DNA of 22,605 nucleotides, taken from Clostridiales bacterium DTU092. GTDB lineage: Bacteria; Bacillota; Clostridia; Caldicoprobacterales; Caldicoprobacteraceae. The stretch lies in assembly GCA_001513505.1 (NCBI GenBank), contig LFTM01000213.1:1-22605 (forward strand), read 5' to 3'. The position numbers were made by a program, and so were the translations under genes. Shown here one piece after another: positions 14,902 to 22,605 of this stretch (its first letter is position 1; each line of letters starts with the position of its first letter). The notes under the pieces were generated by a model. That model worked only from the letters and a program-made list of their open reading frames with translations, was not told the origin of the DNA and searched no databases.

Positions 14902-16045
14902 TAAGCTGGCCATTATATTTGTGTTGTCAATACTGCTGGCGGGTTGCTGGGACAACACGGATTTAACCGATATCAACATAGTAACTGCCCTGGGAATAGA
15001 TAAAGATGAAGATGGAAAAATTATTGTAACGGTACAGGTGGTTGAACCTGCTGCCGTGCCGCTGACATCTTCAAGCAATGGAGGAGGAGCGGGTCAGACT
15101 AAACCGGTATCCGTTAAGTCATATAAAGGTGAAACCATTTACGACGCCTTAATAAGCATGAAATCAATAGTTGATAAACGGCTGTTTCTAAGCACAGTCC
15201 AGGTTTTGGTACTTGGAGAGAGGTTTTGCAAAGATGGTATCAATGATGCCCTTGACTATCTTCATAGAAATAATCAAGCAGAGTATCTGGCCGATGTACT
15301 GGTTGCAAGAGGTACAAGCCCCGAACAAATTTTGAACATACAGGCTGACATGGATGTTATTTCAGCATTGTATATAAAGGGAACGGTAGAAAACACAGCT
15401 GTAAGGGCAAAAGTAGAACGGAAAATGTTAATAGAATTATTCAAGGAAATAAAAAATAAATGCAGGCAGATTACAATTGGACAAATCACAAAACTAGACG
15501 GCAAAACGGTTAAAACAGAAGGCACAGCTGTATTCAGGGATGGCAAACTGGTAGGATGGTTGGACCAATATCAAACACGGGGTTATTTGTTTGTAGCAGA
15601 TAAGGTCGGAAATCCTGTTATCAGTTTTTCGGCACCCGAGAGTAAAATATCGATAGAAATAATACAATCAACCGGAAAAAAGAGTGTTATATTCAAAAAT
15701 GGTGAACCAGCCAGGCTGTCCGTCCAAATTCGCCTTGAAGGAAATATAGGTGAATACATAGGGAAAGAAATGCTTAGCAAGCCTGAGGACATACACAAAA
15801 TAGAAAAAATGTTAAGCGAGGAAGTTAAAAAGGAAATCAATATGGCACTGAATAAAGCCCAGAAGGATTACTCCAGTGATATTTTTGGATTCGGTGAATA
15901 CGTACACAAATATTATCCGAAGTACTGGAAAAAAGCAATGGATGAATGGAATGATGTCTTCAGCCGACTGCCAGCTGATATCAGGGTAGAAGCAAAAATC
16001 AGACATACAGGACTTATAAAAAGCCCGATGAAGAAAGATGAATGA
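14891..16045 (+). CDS. Spore germinant receptor C subunit, lipoprotein (Ger(x)C family)
   Basis: A 384-residue lipoprotein. The signal MKTNKLAIIFVLSILLAGC has a lipobox LLAGC with lipidated C19, followed by WDNTDLTDINIVTALGIDKDEDG, the family opening. Conserved GerC blocks include SMKSIVDKRLFLSTVQVLVLGE (about 97-118) and GTAVFRDGKLVGWL (about 211-224). The C-terminus carries the amphipathic SEEVKKEINMALNKAQKDYSSDIFGFGEYV region typical of domain 3. GTG 14891 overlaps the A-subunit end; AGGAGG lies 12 bases upstream, a slightly long spacer. Its stop overlaps the ATG of the next gene. The C subunit is anchored on the outer face of the inner spore membrane and is required for receptor function. 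Confidence 0.92.
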   Translation: MKTNKLAIIFVLSILLAGCWDNTDLTDINIVTALGIDKDEDGKIIVTVQVVEPAAVPLTSSSNGGGAGQTKPVSVKSYKGETIYDALISMKSIVDKRLFLSTVQVLVLGERFCKDGINDALDYLHRNNQAEYLADVLVARGTSPEQILNIQADMDVISALYIKGTVENTAVRAKVERKMLIELFKEIKNKCRQITIGQITKLDGKTVKTEGTAVFRDGKLVGWLDQYQTRGYLFVADKVGNPVISFSAPESKISIEIIQSTGKKSVIFKNGEPARLSVQIRLEGNIGEYIGKEMLSKPEDIHKIEKMLSEEVKKEINMALNKAQKDYSSDIFGFGEYVHKYYPKYWKKAMDEWNDVFSRLPADIRVEAKIRHTGLIKSPMKKDE

Positions 16046-16275
16046 TAGCTATGAATTACAGCATGTTTATAGTTGTACTATTATTTACCATTTTAACATT
16101 ATATGATTTATGGAGATTTGTAAGAAAAAAAGAATCTGTAAAGGTTCTTATTGTTTTCATTATCATTATGGTATCAAGCCTTATTATAGGAGTGCTGCTG
16201 GCAACTGGCAGAAGGCCTGCCAGCCCATCAGAATTGATCGATCGGTTACTTAAAATGATGGGAGTGATTAAGTGA
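16042..16275 (+). CDS. Small two-helix membrane protein, germinant receptor D subunit
   Basis: A 77-residue protein with two hydrophobic segments: about residues 5-22 (NYSMFIVVLLFTILTLYDL) and 35-54 (VLIVFIIIMVSSLIIGVLL), separated by the basic loop WRFVRKKESVK and ending in a short charged tail. Small two-TM D proteins of about 70-80 residues are encoded in some Bacillus ger operons and modulate germination; size, topology and position here match. ATG 16042 overlaps the C-gene stop (ATGA); ATG 16051 is an in-frame alternative. Its stop TGA overlaps the start of the B subunit. The family is poorly conserved in sequence, so the call rests on context. Confidence 0.7.
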   Translation: MIAMNYSMFIVVLLFTILTLYDLWRFVRKKESVKVLIVFIIIMVSSLIIGVLLATGRRPASPSELIDRLLKMMGVIK

Positions 16276-17357
16276 TGGGAAAAACCAGAATATCAGGTAT
16301 ACAGTTATTCCTGCTCATTACAGGTTTTCTTCTTGGAAGCAGATTAATCATAAGTCCGGCATCCGAATCAAAAACCGATGGATGGCTGTCCATACTTATA
16401 GCCGGTGCCGGTGGTATATTGCTGGTGACAATGTATGCATCAATTGCATTACTGAATCCTTCCAGGACACTGGTTGAGATTTTAAGGGATCGATTTGGAA
16501 AGATTATAGGCACTATAGTGGCTATATCCTATATATGGTACTTTACGCATTTAGCTGGACTTGTATTTAGAGATTTTGGGTCCTTCCTGGTGACAACCAC
16601 ATATCCCCGGACACCTATGGAGGTCATTATTGCTATATTTGCTTTAACAATAATATATGCTGTTAACAGCGGTATAGAAGTCATGGGAAGAATAAGCGAA
16701 ATTCTTGTACCCATTGTTCCGGTTTTGTCACTTATTATCGGTGCAAGTATTGTAACCACACATGACTTTACCGCCTTTCTGCCTGTGCTGGAAAACGGGA
16801 TAAAACCCGTAATAAAAGCAAGTTTAAATCTGCTTGCCTTTCCATTTGGAGAAGCTGTTGTATTTTTAATGATATTCCCGCATCTGAATAAAATGAAAAG
16901 CTTAATAAAAATTACGACTTTCTCTACCCTATCGGTTATCGGACTGTTTCTCTATATCTTCTTCAGAAATATCATCATACTGGAAAGTCATTTTTTAGAC
17001 CAGGCAACCTTTGTGCCGCATTTGACGTCTGTTCTTTTTCCGGGCTTAAACCTGGAACCTCTTTTTGGTGTTATCATGATAATAGCCGGGGGAATAAAGA
17101 TTATATCCGCCATATACGCTGCTGTTATGGGTCTGAGCCAGCTCATTGGAGCAAAAGATTACAGAACATTCACAACATGTATTGTAGCATTTTCCGTTAT
17201 ACTTTCAATTTGGGTTCATGAAAATATATTCGAGGTCTTTAACTGGGCCGGTAATACGTGGTTCTATTATTCTATACCGTTCCAGTTTATCATCCCTTTG
17301 ATACTGCTATTTTTGTCTCTGATAAAAAAAGCTGACCCAAAACCCCAAGACCTATAA
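16275..17357 (+). CDS. Spore germinant receptor B subunit (GerAB/GerKB, APC-type permease)
   Basis: A 360-residue polytopic membrane protein with about ten hydrophobic helices, of the endospore germination permease family within the APC superfamily. It begins with the family-typical ISGIQLFLLITGFLLGSRLI and TDGWLSILIAGAGGI stretches, and includes the conserved LNLLAFPFGEAVVFLMIFPHLN segment near residue 190. ATG 16275 overlaps the D-subunit TGA (TGATG), with GGGAGTGAT about 6 bases upstream; the GTG at 16272 in the same frame is less well placed. B subunits bind small-molecule germinants such as amino acids and couple to the A-subunit channel. It is the last gene of the operon, giving the order A-C-D-B rather than the more usual A-B-C. 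The convergent GNAT gene ends 14 bp beyond, and no clear terminator is visible in between. Confidence 0.92.
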   Translation: MGKTRISGIQLFLLITGFLLGSRLIISPASESKTDGWLSILIAGAGGILLVTMYASIALLNPSRTLVEILRDRFGKIIGTIVAISYIWYFTHLAGLVFRDFGSFLVTTTYPRTPMEVIIAIFALTIIYAVNSGIEVMGRISEILVPIVPVLSLIIGASIVTTHDFTAFLPVLENGIKPVIKASLNLLAFPFGEAVVFLMIFPHLNKMKSLIKITTFSTLSVIGLFLYIFFRNIIILESHFLDQATFVPHLTSVLFPGLNLEPLFGVIMIIAGGIKIISAIYAAVMGLSQLIGAKDYRTFTTCIVAFSVILSIWVHENIFEVFNWAGNTWFYYSIPFQFIIPLILLFLSLIKKADPKPQDL

Positions 17358-17370
17358 AATGATTTTATGG

Positions 17371-17928
17371 TTAGTAATAATTATTGTCTTTTTTTATCTC
17401 CCTGTAATATTCTTCTCTTGTTAACGAGTAACACATATCATCGTAAACCTTTCCATTGTATATGGTACTTGCCCGTCTTAGAAGTCCCTCGTAATGGAAA
17501 CCGCATTTTTCAATGACTCTCTGAGAACGTTTATTGTGTGGATAGTGATACACTGAAAGAAGATCTATCTTCAATTCTTCAAAGGCATATTCTATCATCT
17601 TTTTTGCAGCCTCGGTCATTAAACCCCTGCCCCAATACGGTTCTGCCAGTACATAGCCAAGCATCTTTGCGTTTTCATAATCCCGCTTTCTATCGTCATG
17701 TAAACCAATTGAACCGATAACCTTCTGTGTGTCTTTATCAACAATTGCCCATATAGATGGGTTTTCAATAAAATATTTCAGTATCTCTTTTGATTCCTGC
17801 CTGCTGGCATGTGGCTTCCAACCTGCATTAGGACCTACATTTGGATTTCTTGAATACTCATAAAAATCATCCAAATCTTCTTTTTTGAACCGTCTTAATA
17901 TTAGTCTTTCAGTCTCTAATACCGGCAT
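17371..17928 (-). CDS. GNAT-family N-acetyltransferase (RimJ/RimL-like)
   Basis: A 185-residue acetyltransferase from ATG 17928 (MPVLETERLILRRFKKEDLDD, the standard RimJ/RimL opening). The acetyl-CoA loop is visible in EPYWGRGLMTEAAKKMIEYAF, and the C-terminal family motif in NKRSQRVIEKCGFHYEGLLR. GAGGTG lies 6 bases upstream of this ATG. An alternative in-frame ATG at 17976, with an equally good GGAGGT site, would add 16 residues (MKLMSILNLFSKKRCA); homologues usually start at the later one. The family acetylates protein N-termini, antibiotics or small amines; the substrate here is unknown. It ends 14 bp from the convergent GerB gene. Confidence 0.85.
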   Translation of the reverse strand: MPVLETERLILRRFKKEDLDDFYEYSRNPNVGPNAGWKPHASRQESKEILKYFIENPSIWAIVDKDTQKVIGSIGLHDDRKRDYENAKMLGYVLAEPYWGRGLMTEAAKKMIEYAFEELKIDLLSVYHYPHNKRSQRVIEKCGFHYEGLLRRASTIYNGKVYDDMCYSLTREEYYREIKKDNNYY

Positions 17929-18302
17929 GGCACACCTCTTCTTAGAAAATAAATTCAGGATGCTCATTAGTTTCATCGATACCTCCGCAATCTCAAACTT
18001 TTTACGCTGTTTTAAAACAAGCAAATCCCTCTTTAATATCTCTCCGGCACTTTATAGAAAACACTTTATTCTTGCCGGCAGGATACAGAACTTATGAGCA
18101 ACAAATTTGGATCAATTCATAAAACAGGTTTTTAATAAAACTTGCTTCAATCAGATAGGATGTATTTTAATTCCCTGCATAAAATAATATACCTGGAGAC
18201 TTCATAAAACAATTTATTATTATACGTATATATAATACCATATGGATAAGCATTTTCAATATCCGATAATATTAATTTTTTCTAAATATTGGTTAAATAA
18301 TA
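17929..18302. other. Divergent intergenic region between GNAT and alpha/beta hydrolase genes
   Basis: About 370 bp, AT-rich, with no convincing gene. It contains alternative N-terminal extensions of the GNAT frame up to 18024; an inverted repeat CCGGCA (18044-18049)/TGCCGG (18073-18078) whose loop carries a direct repeat CACTTTAT (18048-18055 and 18062-18069); and an 11-bp direct repeat TTCATAAAACA at 18116-18126 and 18201-18211. The meaning of the repeats is unknown. Confidence 0.4.
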
Positions 18303-18332
18303 TTGACAGAACAGGTTAATATATCTTATTAT
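18303..18332 (+). promoter_or_regulatory. Possible promoter overlapping the annotated start of the hydrolase gene
   Basis: TTGACA (18303-18308), 18-base spacer, TATTAT (18327-18332). It would start transcription near 18339, ahead of GGAGG (18351-18355) and an in-frame TTG (18366). If real, the first 21 codons of the longer frame are not translated. Confidence 0.25.
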
Positions 18333-19055
18333 GTAGAACGTAGTTTCTATGGAGGGAAAGCAAGTTTGGAGAATAAAGTAGGCTGTTTATTAATACACGG
18401 GTTTGGAGGAAGTCCTGAAGAAATGGATCCCCTGGCTGAATACCTGCGTAATGAAGGAATTACTACTCTTTCGCCGGTGTTAAAAGGTCACACCGGCAAA
18501 AAATCGGACTTACAGGGGATTTCCTATAAACAATGGATTGAATCAGGGAAAAATGCCTTTAACGAACTGAGCAGGATGTGCAGAGATATTTTCATAATTG
18601 GTTTTTCAATGGGCGGGCTTATAGCTGCAAGCCTTCCTTACTCACAGCAGGTTAAGGGTATTGCTACACTTAATACCCCAATTTATCCCTGGAATATAGG
18701 CGGTATATTCAAAAATTTAATAAATGACGTAAAGATGGGAACTTTCGAACATTTGAGATCCTATGCCTTATCGGCTGTCAAGCTTCCATTTTCCTCATTA
18801 TTTGAATTTCTTAAATTTTTACACAATGCGAAGCCTAAATTTAAAGATATAAGCTACCCCCTTTTTATCGCGCAGGCTCTGGAGGATGATGTAGTACAAC
18901 CCAAAAGCGCCCTTTATATTCATCGTCATGCCCGCTCGGCTAACAAGACGTTGAAATTTTACGGGGGATCCAACCATCTTATTTGCCATAGCGCTATAGC
19001 TTCAAAGCTGTTCAGCGATGTACTTTCATTCATCCGGTGGTATAGCCACTTATAA
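18303..19055 (+). CDS. Alpha/beta hydrolase, carboxylesterase/monoacylglycerol lipase-like
   Basis: A 250-residue alpha/beta hydrolase with an oxyanion-loop motif LLIHGFGGSPEEM, nucleophile elbow GFSMGG (serine about residue 102), acid aspartate in LEDDVVQP (about 204) and catalytic histidine in SNHLI (about 230). This resembles the Est30/YvaK carboxylesterase and bacterial monoglyceride lipase group, acting on short acyl esters in the cytoplasm. The start is uncertain: TTG 18303 has no ribosome binding site and looks like a -35 box, whereas in-frame TTG 18366 is preceded by GGAGG at 10 bases and would give 229 residues starting just before the first beta-strand. However, SFYGGKA before the strand fits homologues with a short N-terminal extension. 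It is monocistronic and convergent with the ABC transporter pair, with 59 bp between stops. Confidence 0.82.
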   Translation: MTEQVNISYYVERSFYGGKASLENKVGCLLIHGFGGSPEEMDPLAEYLRNEGITTLSPVLKGHTGKKSDLQGISYKQWIESGKNAFNELSRMCRDIFIIGFSMGGLIAASLPYSQQVKGIATLNTPIYPWNIGGIFKNLINDVKMGTFEHLRSYALSAVKLPFSSLFEFLKFLHNAKPKFKDISYPLFIAQALEDDVVQPKSALYIHRHARSANKTLKFYGGSNHLICHSAIASKLFSDVLSFIRWYSHL

Positions 19056-19114
19056 AATTACGCGGAAAAGATTTATTCATTAAGACGATCTACGGAGGTA
19101 TGAAAGAATTTTTC

Positions 19115-20926
19115 TCAAACCGCATACCACTTAGCCTGTGCTTTAAACATTTCGGCATATTTCCCGCCCGAATTCATGAGTTCATCATGGGTTCCTACCT
19201 CGACTATCCTGCCGTGGTCCATGACCACAATTCGATCCGCGATTTTTGCCGAACCCAACCTATGGGTAACGATAATGGCGGTCTTCCCTCTGGATATCTC
19301 TGCAAACTTCTGATAGATCCTGGTTTCTTCAATCGGATCGATGGCAGCAGTAGGTTCATCCAATACGATCATATCGTGAGCACGGTAAAATCCGCGGGCA
19401 ATCGCCACTCTCTGCCATTGTCCTCCTGACAAGTCCACACCGTCAAACTCACGGGACAACATGGTTTGGTACCCATCAGGAAAGCTTCCCGAATTGGCAT
19501 CCAAATCCGCCTTTTCAGCAGCTATAGTCAGTCTCTCTCCTTCTATACCGTTATCTTTGCACTCCATATCGCTTATACATATGTTTTCTCCCAGCGTCAT
19601 CTTATACCGCTGATACTTCTGAAATACCGCAGATATTCCTTTGTATATTGAGCTTGGAGAAACATCTCTGCTGTCTGTTCCACCGATTAAAACATTCCCT
19701 TCTGATGGAAGGTAAAGCCCTGTCATAAGCTTAACCAGGGTGGTCTTCCCTGCCCCGTTTTCACCCACTATTGCTATTGTTTCTCCTGCTTTTACCTCGA
19801 GATTTATCCCTGATAAAGCATTTTCCCTGGCGCCCGGATAACGGAAATTAACATTGTTTAGTACAATTCCTTTCCCGGCATCAAGTTTAAGATCTTCGCC
19901 CTCACGCTCCGGCAGATCTAAAAAACGTATAAAATTTCTTACTGTACCAATATTTGTCATCAGGGTTCCAATATGTCTGCAGATAATCTCCTCCATAACG
20001 CTAAACATAAAACCTACTGAAGCAAAAACAGCGGAAAAGGCGCCGATGCTAATCTCTCCTGCCAATAACGTTGTAAATAGCAGGTATAGTACTCCACAAT
20101 AGCCCGCAAGGGTAATCATTCTCATACCCAGTTCCAGCAGCCCGGTTTTTAACTCGGCATTCCAAACCTTTTTGCCGAGGAGAACAAGCACATTGTGATA
20201 AAGATCCCTGAAAAACCCAAAAGCACCAAGAATGCGGGTTTCCTTAAAGTATTCCCTGTCACATATACACCGTTCATAGTATTCAGCCTCGCGCCGGATA
20301 GGTGCTGCTTGATCCTCCAGCTTCGAATAAACAGCTCCTCTTATCAACTGTGTAATAGCCACAGGAATAAATATCAATATAATCGATATTGCCAATACAG
20401 GCTTCAGTGTATAAAGATATATACCCATAAATAAAAAGTACGGCAGATAGAAAGTGAAAATTGTAGTGCCAGTAAACAACAACCCCAGGCTGTTGGTCAT
20501 ACCTTCATTGGCTTTATTAATATCATCGAGAAACTCAGGATTCTCAAAGGATACGGGGTCAATGCGTGAGGCTTTCTCGTTGATTCGCATACCCAAATAT
20601 CCTATCATTTTTTTGCCAAAAGTACTGGTCATAAAATTGTGGACACCATTCAGAATCTGGGAACCGATCATAGCTCCTCCCAGAACAGCAACCATCCACA
20701 GAACAGTTGCTATACCGGCCTTGCCGGCTACGGCATTGGTAACCGAATCGAAAAACAGCTGGGTTGCAAAGGTGTTGACACCCCAGGATACCCCGTGGAT
20801 AACAGCTACAAGATTGTTCACTATAAAAAACACGGGACATCCGGCAAATATCATGGGCAAAAGGCGGTAAAATATATATGCCAGGGATATGTTTTTTTGT
20901 CTTTTACTCATACTATCATTGTTCAT
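19115..20926 (-). CDS. ABC transporter half-transporter (permease-ATPase fusion), second of a pair
   Basis: A 603-residue exporter-type ABC protein. An N-terminal transmembrane domain of about six helices (residues about 20-315) is followed by an ATP-binding domain (from about 352). Walker A is G388-ENGAGKT-395, the Q-loop is VFQKYQRY (about 434-441), the signature LSGGQ spans 499-503, Walker B is MIVLDE (519-524, catalytic E524), and the H-loop is VTHRLGS. The ATG overlaps the stop of the upstream ABC gene (ATGA), with GAGGAG about 9 bases upstream, so the two are translationally coupled and likely form a heterodimer. The substrate is unknown; multidrug or peptide export is the usual range. 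There is no cargo, peptidase or regulator gene in the visible part. Confidence 0.92.
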   Translation of the reverse strand: MNNDSMSKRQKNISLAYIFYRLLPMIFAGCPVFFIVNNLVAVIHGVSWGVNTFATQLFFDSVTNAVAGKAGIATVLWMVAVLGGAMIGSQILNGVHNFMTSTFGKKMIGYLGMRINEKASRIDPVSFENPEFLDDINKANEGMTNSLGLLFTGTTIFTFYLPYFLFMGIYLYTLKPVLAISIILIFIPVAITQLIRGAVYSKLEDQAAPIRREAEYYERCICDREYFKETRILGAFGFFRDLYHNVLVLLGKKVWNAELKTGLLELGMRMITLAGYCGVLYLLFTTLLAGEISIGAFSAVFASVGFMFSVMEEIICRHIGTLMTNIGTVRNFIRFLDLPEREGEDLKLDAGKGIVLNNVNFRYPGARENALSGINLEVKAGETIAIVGENGAGKTTLVKLMTGLYLPSEGNVLIGGTDSRDVSPSSIYKGISAVFQKYQRYKMTLGENICISDMECKDNGIEGERLTIAAEKADLDANSGSFPDGYQTMLSREFDGVDLSGGQWQRVAIARGFYRAHDMIVLDEPTAAIDPIEETRIYQKFAEISRGKTAIIVTHRLGSAKIADRIVVMDHGRIVEVGTHDELMNSGGKYAEMFKAQAKWYAV

Positions 20927-22605
20927 TCATACCAGCTCCTCTGGTTTTCATACATTTGAGCATAAACTCCCTCAAGAGCCATCAACTGCCGATGGTCTCC
21001 TTTCTCAATGATTCGGCCATTCTCTAAAACAAATATTTCATCCGCCAGCTTGGTTGAACCCAGACGATGACTTATGAAAATCGTAGTTTTGTCCCTGCTG
21101 ATCTTCTCAAACTCTTCGTACACCCTGCTCTCACTTATAGGATCCAGTGATGCAGTTGGTTCATCCAGTATCCTGACAGGTGCGGGGTTTAGAATAGCTC
21201 GAGCCATGGCAATCCTCTGCCATTCTCCTCCCGATACATCCTGGCCTCCTTCCTTGATTTTCCCAAGCGGGGTATCCAGCCCCTGGGGCAGTTTTGCGAC
21301 TGCATCATCCAGACTAGTCTTCTCAATAGCTTCCTGAATCCTGCTGGTATTATTTTCGTCCTGCATTCTGTTAACATCGCCCAGTGCTATGTTATCTTTC
21401 ATGGAAATATAGTATCTGGCATAATCCTGATAGACCAGTGAAAAAAGTGCTTTTATTTCACTTTGGCTGTACTCTGAGATGTTTCTTCCATTTATTAGGA
21501 TTTCCCCTTCAAAATCATCATAAAGCCCGGTCATGAGCTTTGTAATCGTTGTTTTTCCAGAACCGTTTATACCAACAAAAGCATAGTGCCTGCCCGCATC
21601 CATTCTGAATGACACGCCGTCCAGTATGTATTTATCGGTACCCGGATACTTAAAACGCACATTCTTAAATTCCAGGCTTTTGAAGACATGCGGTGGGGAT
21701 ACCGGAAGCTCCGTTGCCTCCTCGTCTTCCTCAAGAGCGGCAAAGTCGGTTAAATCCTTTAAATATTCCTTATATCTGGCCAATTGATCCACATGATAGG
21801 TAAGTCCCCATGACATGATCTGGACAAGTCCGAATATAGCATTAACAAGAGAAATAAACATACCTATGGTGACAGTACCGGTCAAAACAGGATTCAAAAG
21901 CACCAATACAACTAAGATCGAAATTACAGCGGTAACCAGCCCGCCGGTTTTCATCTTTATAAACCATTTTCTATCCGTCCTGAATTCAATCTTTCTTGCT
22001 GTTTCATACTGTTCATACCAGCGTTCATTAACTTTTTCACCATATCCGAAAAGCGCTCTCTCGTCCACTGCTTCTCTACCGGTTAGTATTTCTGACAGAT
22101 ATTCGTATTTTCTCCTGTATTTTGATACTTCACGACTTGCCTGATAGTTTGCCCGCCCGCTTTTCACAGCCAGTGCAAACAAGGGTACGGAAAAAGCACA
22201 TATAAGGAGTGCAGCCCACCATACCTGGATGACGAGAAGAAACAGTAATCCCGCTATCTGAATAAGCCCACTCGCCATGGAAATGAGATCTGTAAAAGCC
22301 GTCTTTAGCTGGGTCTCCGGTGTTCCGGAAACCCGTGAAATCAGGTCCCACGTCTTATCATTTTCAATATGTTTATAAACCAACCTGGCTCTTTTTTCTA
22401 CTATAGCTGCACGAAACTTATTTCGAACGGCCAGCTCTATCCGGGCTTCTGCAAACCTACGCAATGAAAATGAAATCCATGAGTAGGCTATCAAAGCAAC
22501 AACAGCAAGGAGTGAAGGGAATATTAAAGATATATCAGATTGGTTCCGAACTATTGATATGGCGGTATCTATAAAGTTTGCCGTAACCACTACCTGTACG
22601 GTTGG
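20923..22605 (-). CDS. ABC transporter half-transporter (permease-ATPase fusion), first of a pair, 5' end cut off
   Basis: 561 codons of an exporter-type ABC protein are visible. The frame is open to the right edge, beginning PTVQVVVTANFIDTAI, which is internal to a transmembrane helix rather than a true N-terminus, so the GTG at 22590 is not the start; about 40 residues are probably missing. The ATPase domain has Walker A GINGSGKTT, Q-loop VYQDYARYY, signature VSGGEWQR, Walker B VRILDEPTASLDP and H-loop ISHRLGS. Both this protein and its partner keep the catalytic glutamate and full signature, so both ATP sites look competent. It ends RSWYE, overlapping the next gene by 4 bp. Confidence 0.9.
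   Translation of the reverse strand, partial: PTVQVVVTANFIDTAISIVRNQSDISLIFPSLLAVVALIAYSWISFSLRRFAEARIELAVRNKFRAAIVEKRARLVYKHIENDKTWDLISRVSGTPETQLKTAFTDLISMASGLIQIAGLLFLLVIQVWWAALLICAFSVPLFALAVKSGRANYQASREVSKYRRKYEYLSEILTGREAVDERALFGYGEKVNERWYEQYETARKIEFRTDRKWFIKMKTGGLVTAVISILVVLVLLNPVLTGTVTIGMFISLVNAIFGLVQIMSWGLTYHVDQLARYKEYLKDLTDFAALEEDEEATELPVSPPHVFKSLEFKNVRFKYPGTDKYILDGVSFRMDAGRHYAFVGINGSGKTTITKLMTGLYDDFEGEILINGRNISEYSQSEIKALFSLVYQDYARYYISMKDNIALGDVNRMQDENNTSRIQEAIEKTSLDDAVAKLPQGLDTPLGKIKEGGQDVSGGEWQRIAMARAILNPAPVRILDEPTASLDPISESRVYEEFEKISRDKTTIFISHRLGSTKLADEIFVLENGRIIEKGDHRQLMALEGVYAQMYENQRSWYE

Noticed and set aside
19100..19429. A plus-strand ORF with an apparent GGAGG site at the end of the ABC transporter gene
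   Set aside because: It lies antisense to the conserved ATPase C-terminus; the ribosome-site match appears to be chance.
20454..20870. A 138-codon plus-strand ORF inside the ABC transporter region
   Set aside because: It is antisense to the transmembrane domain of a confident ABC protein and has no recognisable motif.
22588..22590. GTG at 22590 as the start of the first ABC transporter gene
   Set aside because: The frame stays open to the edge with plausible helix sequence (PTVQV) before it, and there is no ribosome binding site, so the gene is cut by the window.

Overview
This window reads as chromosomal DNA from an anaerobic, spore-forming member of the Clostridia (Bacillota). The grounds are Gram-positive style ribosome binding sites (GGAGG and AAGGTGGTG types), frequent TTG and GTG starts, moderately AT-rich DNA, a complete GerA-type spore germinant receptor operon, a DUF2935 protein, and a ComEC-like/DUF3006 pair. 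The LacI-controlled sugar operon and a large GH2 glycosidase suggest a plant- or host-glycan degrading lifestyle. The species cannot be named from sequence alone.

Layout. Positions 1-6365, minus strand: a sugar catabolic operon. Read in transcription order it holds a LacI-family regulator (6365-5331), an intergenic region with a near-consensus promoter, a LacI-type operator and a second promoter, then Gfo/Idh/MocA dehydrogenase A, TIM-barrel isomerase/epimerase 1, TIM-barrel 2, Gfo/Idh/MocA dehydrogenase B, TIM-barrel 3, and the start of a UroD-like (MtaA/CmuA family) protein that runs off the left edge. Two dehydrogenases plus several AP_endonuc_2-fold enzymes fit a pathway that oxidises a sugar or glycoside, epimerises or cleaves the keto intermediate, and may reduce it again. 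This is an inference from families and gene order. Positions 6405-9524, also minus strand: DUF3006, a membrane-anchored ComEC-like metallo-beta-lactamase hydrolase, a permuted NlpC/P60-like putative peptidase/amidase, and a tandem DUF2935 protein with its own terminator.

Positions 9915-13082, plus strand: a 1055-residue LacZ-like GH2 glycosidase followed by a strong terminator. Its catalytic glutamates are intact, but several residues that shape the galactose subsite in E. coli LacZ differ, so its substrate may not be a plain beta-galactoside. Positions 13275-17357, plus strand: a spore germinant receptor operon in the order A-C-D-B with overlapping genes, preceded by a sequence resembling a forespore sigma-G promoter.

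Positions 17371-22605: a minus-strand GNAT acetyltransferase, a plus-strand alpha/beta hydrolase, and a minus-strand pair of ABC exporter half-transporters with ATG/TGA overlap, the upstream one cut by the right edge. I see no tRNA, rRNA, CRISPR array, insertion sequence or prophage gene.
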